From contig CAZFBA010000034.1 of assembly GCA_964517135.1 (NCBI GenBank), positions 1 to 39,050 of the forward strand: 39,050 nt of DNA, given 5' to 3'. The stretch comes from CAZFBA01 sp964517135. GTDB lineage: Bacteria > Cyanobacteriota > Vampirovibrionia > JBFMGH01. The position numbers and the translations under genes were made by a program. The notes under the pieces were generated by a model, which was not told where the DNA came from, did not search any database, and saw only the letters and a program-made list of their open reading frames with translations. Below are positions 9,464-16,997 of the stretch, one piece after another (within the stretch, counting starts at the first letter, position 1; the number at the start of each line of letters is the position of its first letter).

Positions 9464-9945
9464 ACCCTAATACCTTTTTTAAATTGTTAAGAGCATCTTA
9501 ATATTAACAATGTTACAATTATACTTCTGTAATATATATTATATCTATATTTTAGATATATATTATATATACAAACTCTCGTTTCAGGCATTTTGTTATT
9601 TACATCTATAATTTAAATAAAAAACTATTTTGCAAGATTTTCTAAAAAAGTGTTTTAATGCATATAGAAATGGGGTAAAGCAAACAGGCGGGATTGCAAA
9701 ATGACATTAAAATACAAATATGCCGCAAAAGAATCAACAAAATCTCCTCAAAGAGATTATTTTAGTTCTGGTTATTATTTAAAACCCTCCTTTTCTTTTA
9801 CAAATGGAGCACAAAACAACTTTAAAACCGTTTTATTGTTCTGCTCTGAAATACTTTATAACATCTCGTTAAAAACATTTAAATAATTTATAGAGTTAAC
9901 AATCCTTAAAATACCTGCCAGTAAAGGTGAATTATTAACATATAG
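9464..9945. other. AT-rich intergenic region with a hairpin and a doubtful small ORF
   Basis: 482 bp. Around 9529-9572 the sequence is almost pure A/T and can fold (TATATCTA / TAGATATA around a short loop), possibly ending the 5'-nucleotidase transcript. A 61-codon ORF is described separately. Nothing else was recognised. Confidence 0.4.
9701..9886 (+). CDS. Possible small protein, 61 residues, unknown
   Basis: An ATG-initiated 61-codon frame preceded by AGGCGGG about ten bases upstream, a reasonable ribosome binding site. The product is polar and aromatic-rich (Tyr, Phe, Ser) with a short hydrophobic stretch, TVLLFCSEILYNISL, near the end. No family is recognised. It stands alone between two larger genes that point in opposite directions, ending toward the replication-initiator-like gene. 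It may be a real microprotein or chance. Confidence 0.25.
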   Translation: MTLKYKYAAKESTKSPQRDYFSSGYYLKPSFSFTNGAQNNFKTVLLFCSEILYNISLKTFK

Positions 9946-10926
9946 TTACAAGCTTTTTATTTTAAAGATTTGCCTGAGTTGTGTGGCCTCTTTATGGCAA
10001 TTCTTGTTAATTAAATCTGCAATAATTGCGTTTTTGTCTGGTTTGGCAGCCTGATTGCTGTTAAGATGAAGAAGATCTTCTTTAGTGGCAGGTATAAAGT
10101 TATCAAGTGTATCTGAAAAATCTTGATATTCTGTAAAGTAAACCATTTCATTTTCTGAATTATATCTAATATATAGATGTTGCCCTATTGAGGGTTTCAC
10201 TTTATAGATATAACCTGTTTTTTTATGTTTCCAGTACTGATACTGAAGCATTAAGTTTATTTTATCCTGTTGATGCAACTGAAAATCTTTTGGCTGACAG
10301 GTATTATAGTTATTGCTTTTTAAAAGAACTCTAAAATAAGCCCCTTTATTTGCCGGGTTATACGATTCAACCTGCTGGATTATTTCTTTCAATTCTTCTG
10401 AAGAAAACTGTTTTAACAAATCTCTTACCCCTTTATAATTCCATTGTCTGAGTTTTAAAATAATCTCCCTGGTTAAATTATCGGGTTTAATTTGTTTTTG
10501 ATCATCATAATGATTTTTTTTATCTGTTTTTTTCTTTGTATGTTTATCATGTGTGGTTTCCCATGAAGTACTTTCTAAAATGGTTTCAGTACCAGCAATT
10601 TTTTGAAAAAGATTTTTTGTAATATAATAATTGTTTCTCCGGCCTTTTTCTTTAACCACAATAAGCAAATGTTTATCTATAAGCTTATCCAGGTTTTTTA
10701 ATACCGTGGATTTACTCATATTGCAACTCTCTGCAAGATACTGCACAGTGGGGAAGGCTTTATTATAAGCCATATTCCATAACCCGATCAATATTCCCAT
10801 TAACCTGTATTCCTGATGAGATAATTTTAATTCACTGGCAACCCTGTTAAGATTTACCAGCATTGTACCCTGAATATGCTGATAACTATAACTCCTTGTG
10901 TTATCAGGAACATACACACTTGACAT
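9946..10926 (-). CDS. Winged-helix DNA-binding protein, replication-initiator-like
   Basis: 326 residues. The N-terminal part (about 25-110) is a winged helix: a helical segment with LSHQEYRLMGILIGLWNMA, then YLAESCNMSKSTVLKNLDKL as helix-turn-helix, then a wing with KGRRNNYYITK. This layout is seen in phage and plasmid replisome-organiser (DnaD/O-like) and Rep proteins and in some MarR-like regulators. A charged linker (about 120-150) precedes a helical domain with RQWNYKGVRDLLKQFS and a Tyr-rich C-terminal part. It is divergent from an HTH/coiled-coil gene, with paired repeats between them, as in small replication/partition modules. The replication role is an inference; a transcription regulator is also possible. 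The ATG start is followed in its leader by AAAGGAG. Confidence 0.6.
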   Translation of the reverse strand: MSSVYVPDNTRSYSYQHIQGTMLVNLNRVASELKLSHQEYRLMGILIGLWNMAYNKAFPTVQYLAESCNMSKSTVLKNLDKLIDKHLLIVVKEKGRRNNYYITKNLFQKIAGTETILESTSWETTHDKHTKKKTDKKNHYDDQKQIKPDNLTREIILKLRQWNYKGVRDLLKQFSSEELKEIIQQVESYNPANKGAYFRVLLKSNNYNTCQPKDFQLHQQDKINLMLQYQYWKHKKTGYIYKVKPSIGQHLYIRYNSENEMVYFTEYQDFSDTLDNFIPATKEDLLHLNSNQAAKPDKNAIIADLINKNCHKEATQLRQIFKIKSL

Positions 10927-11090
10927 AACAAAACTCCTTTCGGTAAGACTTGACTTCTACCACCGGGAGAATGTAAGATAATACAACAACACAAACCAAA
11001 CCGGACTTCTGCCACAATGGTAGGAGTCTATTTATATGCATACTAACGTGATAGTTTACTACTTGATTTTGTTGTTATCTAGTAGTACAG
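10927..11090. promoter_or_regulatory. Divergent intergenic region with several inverted repeats
   Basis: Between two divergent DNA-binding-protein genes. GACTTCT(A/G)CCAC occurs twice (near 10950 and 11004). The second copy forms an imperfect hairpin with TGGTAGGAGTC just downstream. A second inverted pair, TTACTAC ... GTAGTA, spans about 11057-11087. The spacing and repetition look like operators or iteron-like sites for one or both neighbouring proteins. This is an inference from sequence symmetry. Confidence 0.5.
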
Positions 11091-11103
11091 TTGAGATTGT
11101 TAA

Positions 11104-11672
11104 GAGACAATAGAGTAGTCTCAGGTAAAACAGGGTGTGAGACAGAGGTGGGAATGGTTGAGTACATTAAGGTTTCAGATTATATAAAAATAACATCAAA
11201 AAACAGATCGTCTGTTTACAGAGACATAAAAAAAGAAAAACTTAAAACAACAAAAATAGATGGTGTTCTTCATGTTATTGTTGAAGATGAGACAGAAACC
11301 GGGCCAAATGGTGAGACAGATGAGACAGGTTTTGAGACAAATAACAGGACAGCTGAGACACCATATCAAGATGCAGAAATAATTGAAGAAAACAGAAAAC
11401 CCGGGTATGAAATAGAAGCATTTAGAGCCAGTCTTGCCACTCTTGAAGACTTTGCATATAGAATTGAAGCAGCAAAAGACGAAACAATATCCAGACAGGA
11501 TGAGACAATACAGAGACTGAATAAACAAATTGATAGTCTCAATGAGACACTTTCCCTTGTCTCAAAAGATAATACAACCCTGAGAAACAGTGTTGCGATA
11601 AGGGATTCAGAAGTTGCACTGAGAGACAAGAGAATCGAAGAACTTGAGACAAAAATAAAACAATATGAGACA
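11104..11672 (+). repeat. Cluster of 13 GAGACA motifs (10 as TGAGACA)
   Basis: GAGACA begins at 11104, 11139, 11221, 11289, 11313, 11322, 11334, 11355, 11502, 11544, 11623, 11646 and 11667, always on the plus strand. Ten copies are preceded by T. The first two lie upstream of the likely start codon at 11154. All ten TGAGACA copies share one phase relative to the gene; nine lie inside it and read as Glu-Thr with GAG ACA. Reverse motifs create palindromes at 11104-11123 and at 11536-11548 (GTCTC AAT GAGAC). The motif is nearly absent elsewhere in the window, so selection on the DNA or RNA seems likely. Confidence 0.85.
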
Positions 11673-11798
11673 GCACTGGAACAGGTACAGAAAGAGTATG
11701 AAAAAGAACAACAAAAAAATCAACAGATTTCTTTAAATGGTCAGCCAGGTTCAATAAATACATTTCGGGATCTTTTAAAAGTATATCAGAAACTATAA
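11154..11798 (+). CDS. HTH and coiled-coil DNA-binding protein (KfrA/partition-like)
   Basis: 214 residues from ATG 11154, chosen because GAGGTGGGA lies directly upstream and the HTH begins at once. An in-frame TTG at 11091 would add 21 unconvincing residues. Residues 1-45 look like an excisionase/MerR-type HTH (YIKVSDYIKITSKNRSSVY, then a basic stretch). Residues 50-85 are acidic with repeated Glu-Thr pairs. Residues 95-200 form a long coiled coil. The layout of N-terminal HTH plus long coiled coil recalls KfrA-type plasmid proteins, but no family identity can be claimed. It is divergent from the winged-helix gene. The GAGACA cluster in its own sequence suggests that it, or a partner, binds here. 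Confidence 0.6.
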   Translation: MVEYIKVSDYIKITSKNRSSVYRDIKKEKLKTTKIDGVLHVIVEDETETGPNGETDETGFETNNRTAETPYQDAEIIEENRKPGYEIEAFRASLATLEDFAYRIEAAKDETISRQDETIQRLNKQIDSLNETLSLVSKDNTTLRNSVAIRDSEVALRDKRIEELETKIKQYETALEQVQKEYEKEQQKNQQISLNGQPGSINTFRDLLKVYQKL

Positions 11799-11810
11799 CT
11801 TCTTCTTGTT

Positions 11811-11859
11811 TTATAAGACTAATGCATAACTATAACAATCATTTTTTTGTTTTCGATTT
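11811..11859 (+). repeat. Dispersed repeat, copy 1 (inverse copy at 26056-26100)
   Basis: About 48 bp (TAAGACTAATGCATAACTA, then TAACAATCA, a T run and TTTTCGATTT) that recurs on the opposite strand at 26056-26100 with only two or three differences. This copy runs directly into the 122-bp inverted-repeat element, whose left terminus it shares. The other copy lacks that element. No coding capacity. Confidence 0.8.
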
Positions 11860-11970
11860 TCAAAAATTTTAAAGGTAAAGATATGGGTTGAACGAGCAGG
11901 CGTAGCCTGGAAGTGAAACCCCATGCATTCCTTTAGGGAGGGCGGGATCTGGGTTTTGAAAATCGAAAAC
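11849..11970. mobile_element. 122-bp MITE-like element with 17-bp perfect terminal inverted repeats
   Basis: The ends are GTTTTCGATTTTCAAAA (11849-11865) and its exact reverse complement (11954-11970). The interior contains a perfect small hairpin, CAGGC GTA GCCTG, and ATGGG / CCCCAT segments that could pair, so the transcript would be strongly structured. It has no ORF. It could be a miniature inverted-repeat transposable element or a structured RNA. It lies in the 311-bp gap between the HTH gene and the superoxide dismutase gene. Confidence 0.7.
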
Positions 11971-12058
11971 TTTTTAAATTATGTACTGATCTTTTTATAA
12001 AGAAAAAAGAAGCTAACCGGAGCTATATAAAGGATTTCATTTATACTTGTATAGCAAT

Positions 12059-12076
12059 TGTCTCATTCTGGGACAA
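12059..12076. repeat. Inverted repeat TTGTC / GACAA
   Basis: The sequence TTGTCTCATTCTGGGACAA is a short dyad whose left arm contains the reverse of the GAGACA motif clustered in the preceding gene. It lies beyond the superoxide dismutase stop codon and may be an outlying binding site. It could be chance. Confidence 0.3.
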
Positions 12077-12109
12077 GCTGAAACAGTTGAAAACAGTAAA
12101 TTTAGAAGA

Positions 12110-12808
12110 TTATTTAGAAAGAGCTTTTTCAAATCTGTCTGATACAATCTCCCAGTCAATGTTTTTCATGAATGCATTTATATAACTATTACGTTCAATG
12201 CCATAATCAATCATATAAGCATGCTCCCAGACATCCATAACAAGCAATGGTTCAGAATCAAAAGGTACATGTAAATCGTGAGAATCTATAATATAGTTAC
12301 TAATTTTATTGTCTCTATAGTTAAAAAGTGTTACTACCCAGCCTCTTGAAGATTTAGCAGAAGCAATAAGGTCATTTTTATAGTTTTCCATTGAACCAAA
12401 ATCTTCAATAAGCTTTGTTTTAAGTTTGTTAGAAGGTTTTGATTGTTTTGAATTTAAGTTTAAAAAATATAACTCATGAAGTACTACACCGTTATGAGCA
12501 AAGGCTCTGGCTGTTTTTAAGGATCTAATTTTAGAATATGTTGTATTTCCATCAGTTGTATTTAGTGATTTAAGCTTTTTATTGAGTTTATTGACGTTTT
12601 TAACATATCCTTCATAAAGTTTAAAATGCTGTTCAAGCTGATTATTGCTTATACCATCCAGTGAATTAAGTAAATAAGAAAAATTCTTTGTTTGATATTC
12701 TTTAAAAGAAAGGATTTTGCAGTTTATTGTTTCTGTTAATGCAGGTTTAATGAAAGATAATACTATAAATACTGGCAAAAAAATACTTAATAAAAAGGTT
12801 TTCTTCAT
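12110..12808 (-). CDS. Exported Fe/Mn superoxide dismutase
   Basis: 232 residues. Residues 1-25 are a signal peptide or membrane anchor (MKKTFLLSIFLPVFIVLSF). The rest matches Fe/Mn superoxide dismutase: His61 in QHFKLYEGYV, His111 in AHNGVVLHELYF, and Asp192 with His196 in LLVMDVWEHAYMIDYG supply the four metal ligands in the right order, and RGWVVTLFNY matches the conserved GW segment. The enzyme converts superoxide to peroxide and oxygen, here probably outside the cytoplasm. Most bacterial Fe/Mn enzymes are cytosolic, so export is notable. Whether the metal is Fe or Mn cannot be told. It is a single gene whose ATG is preceded by AAGGAG. Confidence 0.88.
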   Translation of the reverse strand: MKKTFLLSIFLPVFIVLSFIKPALTETINCKILSFKEYQTKNFSYLLNSLDGISNNQLEQHFKLYEGYVKNVNKLNKKLKSLNTTDGNTTYSKIRSLKTARAFAHNGVVLHELYFLNLNSKQSKPSNKLKTKLIEDFGSMENYKNDLIASAKSSRGWVVTLFNYRDNKISNYIIDSHDLHVPFDSEPLLVMDVWEHAYMIDYGIERNSYINAFMKNIDWEIVSDRFEKALSK

Positions 12809-12927
12809 ACGTTACTCCTTAAAGATTATAACTTTCTTGATATTTAACATTATTATTTATGATAGCTTTGTATAATAATAACATATTATAAATAAAGTAT
12901 TGAAACCTCTGATTAATTAAGGAATTA

Positions 12928-12994
12928 CTGATTCCAGCAAAAACAGGGAATTTTGAAAAACCCTTTCTTTTATTTGTTGCTGGTATTTCCTAAA
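12928..12994. repeat. Imperfect inverted repeat upstream of the TPR gene
   Basis: GATTCCAGCAAAAAC and TGTTGCTGGTATTTCC face each other around about 30 bases that include GGGAATTTT and AAAACCC. A related GATTCCAGCCAAAACAG occurs at 34619, so this may be a degraded dispersed element. TTGCTG at 12977 with TATTAT at 13001 (18-bp spacer) could also be the promoter of the TPR gene. Confidence 0.35.
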
Positions 12995-13064
12995 AACTTA
13001 TATTATGGCATAATTCATTAAAGAAAAACTCTGTTATGTTTAAATGAAAACAGGATCATTTTTA

Positions 13065-13757
13065 ATGCCCAAAAATTATAAAATACACGTGCAAAACGGA
13101 AAAGTGTTGTTTAATGCGCAGGAATACAGAGCTGCTTTTGAAGAATTTAAACAGGCTATTGCGCTGGAACCAAAAAATGCAGAGCTTTATTATAATGCAG
13201 GCAAAGTTTGTGAGAAATTAAAAGATTATGATGAGGCTGTAGAATACCTGGATAAAGCAATCTTGCTCAAGCCAGAATTTGCAGAAGCATATTATATGCT
13301 GGGTTCAATATATTACTATGTATATAATGAGTATGAACAGGCAATAGAGTATTATCATAATGCTATTAAGATTAAGCCAGATTATTTTGAGGCTTATTGT
13401 GAACTGGGATGCCTGTACATATTGAAGGGAGACAATAAAACAGCTTATAATTTCTTTAAAAACGGCTTATCTAAAAGATATGATGATCCCAGTGTATATA
13501 TAGACGTTGGTCAGGCCTATTATTCTATCGGAGAATTTGATAAGGCAATAGAAAACCTGCAAAAAGCTATTGATATCAATCCTGACTATCTTGAAGCGAC
13601 AGTTTTATTAGGGCGGGTTTATTATGATATGGGTCTGCCACAGGAAGCAATACAATGTTTTAATAATGTATTAGAGATTTTTCCTAATATTGAAGCTGTT
13701 AAAAAGCTAAAAAAGCACGCAGAACTACAACTAAAAAACAAATTACCCAACAAATAA
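13065..13757 (+). CDS. TPR-repeat protein
   Basis: 230 residues from ATG 13065, chosen because AGGAT lies about eight bases upstream. An ATG at 13044 would add seven residues. It is built almost wholly of about six tetratricopeptide repeats of 34 residues, each with the usual small and aromatic positions (for example AELYYNAGKVCEKLKDYDEA, and DEAVEYLDKAILLKPEFAEA). No signal peptide or enzymatic domain is present, so it is a cytosolic scaffold for protein contacts. The partner cannot be read from the context: it lies between superoxide dismutase and ablB, with ablB convergent. Confidence 0.85.
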   Translation: MPKNYKIHVQNGKVLFNAQEYRAAFEEFKQAIALEPKNAELYYNAGKVCEKLKDYDEAVEYLDKAILLKPEFAEAYYMLGSIYYYVYNEYEQAIEYYHNAIKIKPDYFEAYCELGCLYILKGDNKTAYNFFKNGLSKRYDDPSVYIDVGQAYYSIGEFDKAIENLQKAIDINPDYLEATVLLGRVYYDMGLPQEAIQCFNNVLEIFPNIEAVKKLKKHAELQLKNKLPNK

Positions 13758-13797
13758 ATGAATAAACAAATTATTGATCAGTAAGCCATTAATCTTT

Positions 13798-14640
13798 TTA
13801 TAGGTGTTTATACCAAATATTCATACTTTCAAGATTACCGCAAATGTTAGTATTGTTGGTTAGTGTTCCTGCATAATTATAGCCCAGTTTAGCAAATGTA
13901 ATATTCATTCCAGGAGAAATAGCTCTTGCAATAGTATAGGCTGTATGAAAAGATAGTTCTTTCATTTCTTTTTCCATTTGGTATAGTAGATATGAAGCAA
14001 GACTACGTCCTCTATATTCTGGAAGGGTTGCAAAATCAGTCATTTCTACGTTTTTATTATCTTTATCCATTTCAGAGGATGCGATAGAGATTATTTTATT
14101 GTTTTCAATAAAGCAAAAATACTTAATATGTGTTTTCATTGTTTCAAGCAGGTATTCAGGTTCATGGATTGGAAAAGGGTAGCTTTCAAAGACGATTTTA
14201 TAGACAGAACTCATTTCAGAGGCATAGTTTGTGGATGCAACGATAATTTTACAGCTATCGTCATTGAGTGGTTTCTTTTTTATAAGCCATTCATCTTTTT
14301 TAGTTTTTGCCAGTGCTAAAATTTTATCAATTGATTCTTGATTAGCTTCTATTTTTCTATCAGAAGAGAAATATTTACCCAGAAAAATAGCATCTTCAGA
14401 GCCTTTATAGAATTTTGGTATACAGGCTTCTTGAATATAATCATTTTCCAGAAAAGCCTGTTTCAGGCCAGCAGGTATTTTAGCAAATATTTTTGTATAT
14501 TTATTCTTTATTGCCAGGTTATCCAGGCTGTTTGTGATTTCAGGATAATCTTGAGGAGATAGCTTTGTAAGATAAACACGGTTATTTGAAGGCCCGTGAT
14601 GGATTATAGAGTTTTTAAGTGTTTCAATTTTATCATACAT
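13798..14640 (-). CDS. ablB: Beta-lysine N6-acetyltransferase AblB
   Basis: 280 residues, the usual AblB length. The C-terminal half is a GNAT fold with the acetyl-CoA loop LPEYRGRSLASYLL (206-219). The N-terminal half matches the AblB-specific extension, with SIIHHGPSNNRVYLTKL near the start and KIPAGLKQAFLENDY at 54-68. It acetylates beta-lysine made by AblA to N-epsilon-acetyl-beta-lysine, a compatible solute used by methanogens and some bacteria under salt stress. The gene begins 20 bp after the ablA stop, so the two form an operon in pathway order. The paired context makes the call strong. Confidence 0.92.
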   Translation of the reverse strand: MYDKIETLKNSIIHHGPSNNRVYLTKLSPQDYPEITNSLDNLAIKNKYTKIFAKIPAGLKQAFLENDYIQEACIPKFYKGSEDAIFLGKYFSSDRKIEANQESIDKILALAKTKKDEWLIKKKPLNDDSCKIIVASTNYASEMSSVYKIVFESYPFPIHEPEYLLETMKTHIKYFCFIENNKIISIASSEMDKDNKNVEMTDFATLPEYRGRSLASYLLYQMEKEMKELSFHTAYTIARAISPGMNITFAKLGYNYAGTLTNNTNICGNLESMNIWYKHL

Positions 14641-14660
14641 AAAAGTTTTAACTATATTAA

Positions 14661-15986
14661 CTATTCATTATCTTTATATTCATTTCTTCTCTGGAATCTT
14701 TCATTGTTAGAAGGAGTCAAAGAGATGGTTTTATCATAGTCTGCAATCAATTTTTCAATGCCTACAGTATTATATTCTTCTGCGCTGCTTAAGTTTAGTT
14801 CCAGGTCACAATCTTTGCAGTTTCTATCACACAGAACAGTTTCATAGTGGTCAGGTTCTCTGTAAGTTGTAATAACACCCTCATAATTTCTCAGTACTAC
14901 TTTATTTGTAGACCATGAAAGAATGTAGTTGGGCATTATAGGTATTTTCCCACCACCGCCGGGTGCGTCAACAACGTATGTAGGTATTGAAAACCCGCTT
15001 GTATGTCCTATTAGTCTTTCAACTATTTCAATTCCTTTTCCAATGGGGGTTCTAAAGTGTGCCAGGCCTTCAGATAAATCACATTGATAGAGGTAATAAG
15101 GTCTTACTCTGTTTTTTACCAGCTTATGACCCAGGTCTTTAATAATTCTATAGCAGTCATTAACCTTTGCTAATAGTACTGACTGGTTTCCCAGGGGTAT
15201 TCCAGCATCTGCCAATTTGTTTAAGGCTTCAATGGAAGATCTTGTTAGCTCTCTCGGGTGATTAAAATGTGTATTTATCCATATTGGTTGATGTTTTTTA
15301 AGTATTTCAACCAGGTTTTCAGTTATTCTATAGGGTAATACAACGGGTGTTCTTGTTCCTATTCGTATAACTTCAACGTGGTCGATTTCCTTTAATTCAG
15401 TCAGTATCCAGTCTAGATATTGATCAGAAAGTAAAAAGGGGTCTCCTCCTGATAGTAAGACGTCTCTTACCTGTGGGGTATTTCTGATATAGTCAATACC
15501 AGCCTCTATTTTTTTCTTACTGGGTATAGAGTCTATATCTCCTACTTTACGTTTTCTTGTGCAGTGTCTGCAATACATTGCACAAAGATTACTAACCAGA
15601 AAAAGTACTCTATCGGGGTATCTGTGGGTGATACCGGGTACAGGGCTGTCGCTATCTTCTGAAAGCGGATCTTCTAAATCATAGTTTTGAAGGGCTAATT
15701 CATCAATAGATGGGAATGCCTGTTTAAAGATAGGGTCATAATCGAGGTTATTTTTATCTATAAGAGATAAGTAATAAGGTGTAATACACATAGGAAACTT
15801 ATCTATAGTTTTTTCAATTTGTTCACGTCTTTCACGGGTGAATTTTATACCTAATAATTTTTCAAAAGTTGTAATATTTCTAATTGAATGCCTGAGTTGC
15901 CACTCCCAATCATTCCAATTAGTATAGTTAGCGGTATCGTCTATTAGAGTTGCAACGTTTTGTTGTGTTTTAGTAATATTATCCAT
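14661..15986 (-). CDS. ablA: Lysine 2,3-aminomutase AblA/KamA
   Basis: 441 residues from ATG 15986, chosen for AAGGA seven bases upstream; a start at 16040 would add 18 residues outside the family. It is a radical SAM, PLP-dependent enzyme converting L-lysine to L-beta-lysine. The cluster motif is Cys135-x3-Cys139-x2-Cys142 (CAMYCRHC). The PLP lysine is Lys347 in DAPGGGGKIP, and Asp303 and Asp341 match the lysine-binding aspartates. C-terminal cysteines (CDRNCKDCDLEL) resemble the zinc-binding part of the family. It is followed directly by ablB. The upstream 468 bp are free of genes and should carry the promoter. Confidence 0.95.
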   Translation of the reverse strand: MDNITKTQQNVATLIDDTANYTNWNDWEWQLRHSIRNITTFEKLLGIKFTRERREQIEKTIDKFPMCITPYYLSLIDKNNLDYDPIFKQAFPSIDELALQNYDLEDPLSEDSDSPVPGITHRYPDRVLFLVSNLCAMYCRHCTRKRKVGDIDSIPSKKKIEAGIDYIRNTPQVRDVLLSGGDPFLLSDQYLDWILTELKEIDHVEVIRIGTRTPVVLPYRITENLVEILKKHQPIWINTHFNHPRELTRSSIEALNKLADAGIPLGNQSVLLAKVNDCYRIIKDLGHKLVKNRVRPYYLYQCDLSEGLAHFRTPIGKGIEIVERLIGHTSGFSIPTYVVDAPGGGGKIPIMPNYILSWSTNKVVLRNYEGVITTYREPDHYETVLCDRNCKDCDLELNLSSAEEYNTVGIEKLIADYDKTISLTPSNNERFQRRNEYKDNE

Positions 15987-16454
15987 ATAAAAATCCTTTT
16001 TGAGAAGTACACAAACCGATGATGCTTTTAAAAAGCTCATAAAGAGTTTGTTTAAAGGTTATTTTATTTAATAATTTCTGTTGTATCAGCTTTTTGGATA
16101 AAAAAAAATCTTCTATATACATGATAACAGAAAAAGATTTAGAAAAACGATCAAAAATCTTTTGAAGCAAATTTTTTAAATTTTATAATTATGAAAAAGT
16201 ACTTGTTTAAAATAGTTCTGTTAATGTTAAATTTTTTAAACATTATGAGAAAATAATCATAATGTTTATTAAAGTCACTAATATCTTAAAATAAAGCACC
16301 TTGAACCTATGATAAGTATAAAATAGTTATCTTTAGCGGAATTGAATTTGACCTACCCCCATTCAGGTTCCAGTTTTTAACCTGGCATTTCCAATAACAT
16401 CTGCATATTACTGTTATATCAAATTCTCCAATGTACTCGAAGGTTTTAATGCTT
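15987..16454. other. Intergenic region between pseH-like gene and ablA
   Basis: 468 bp, AT-rich, no supportable gene. It must contain the ablA promoter (right to left) and the end of the glycan operon. CAGGTT and AACCTG (about 16364-16385) form a weak hairpin that might terminate the glycan operon. The remainder shows no clear repeat or RNA. Confidence 0.4.
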
Positions 16455-16985
16455 TCATGGGTTATATTTTATCAGTTTGTAAACACTTGATTTGTTATGA
16501 TTTATAAAGTTAAGTTCGTCTATTTCTTTATAGTTCATATTTTTATAGAATTTTACAGCTCTGGTGTTGTTTTTTAATACAACTAACAAAAGTTTTTCCA
16601 GTTTTAAGACTTTAAAACCAATGTATTCAATACAGTTCATTATATATTTACCCTTACCCTGGCCGAGGTTGTCAGGGTTAAGGGCGGTTCCCAGATAGGC
16701 ACTATTATTTTTTGAGTCAAATTCACTCAGGTTAAATACTCCCATATAAGTGCCATCATTATTCTTAACAAGCCAGTATGCTTTATTATAATTAATTTTT
16801 AAGTTATTAAGAAAACATTTATGTTCATCATCAGAAATCAGTTTATTGTTGAATGACCATTTTCTAATTCTATCGTCATTTCTCCAGATAAGAATAAGTT
16901 CTTTTTCTTTATCTGAAAGCTCTGAGTATGATATTATTTCCATGTTATCTAATTTATATGATTTTTTAAGTAATTGTTTATCCAT
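16455..16985 (-). CDS. pseH: PseH-like N-acetyltransferase of nonulosonic acid synthesis
   Basis: 176 residues, GNAT family. The segments LILIWRNDDRIRKWSFN and DDEHKCFLNNL match the PseH group, which acetylates the 4-amino group of UDP-linked 4-amino-4,6-dideoxy sugars before nonulosonic acid formation. The acetyl-CoA loop is NPDNLGQGKGKYIMN, and the C-terminus has VLKNNTRAVKFYKNMNY, usual for the fold. It is the last gene of a five-gene minus-strand operon and starts 12 bp after the NeuB/PseI-type gene. A LegH-like role in legionaminic synthesis is equally possible. ATG start. Confidence 0.8.
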   Translation of the reverse strand: MDKQLLKKSYKLDNMEIISYSELSDKEKELILIWRNDDRIRKWSFNNKLISDDEHKCFLNNLKINYNKAYWLVKNNDGTYMGVFNLSEFDSKNNSAYLGTALNPDNLGQGKGKYIMNCIEYIGFKVLKLEKLLLVVLKNNTRAVKFYKNMNYKEIDELNFINHNKSSVYKLIKYNP

Positions 16986-16997
16986 AAGTTTTTCTTT

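Noticed and set aside
11196..11763. Minus-strand frames rich in Cys, Phe and Ser opposite the HTH gene
   Set aside because: They reflect the reverse of GAGACA and GAA-rich coding sequence and have no ribosome binding sites.
15979..16170. A 63-codon minus-strand frame upstream of ablA
   Set aside because: It overlaps the ablA start region and no start signal or homology was recognised.
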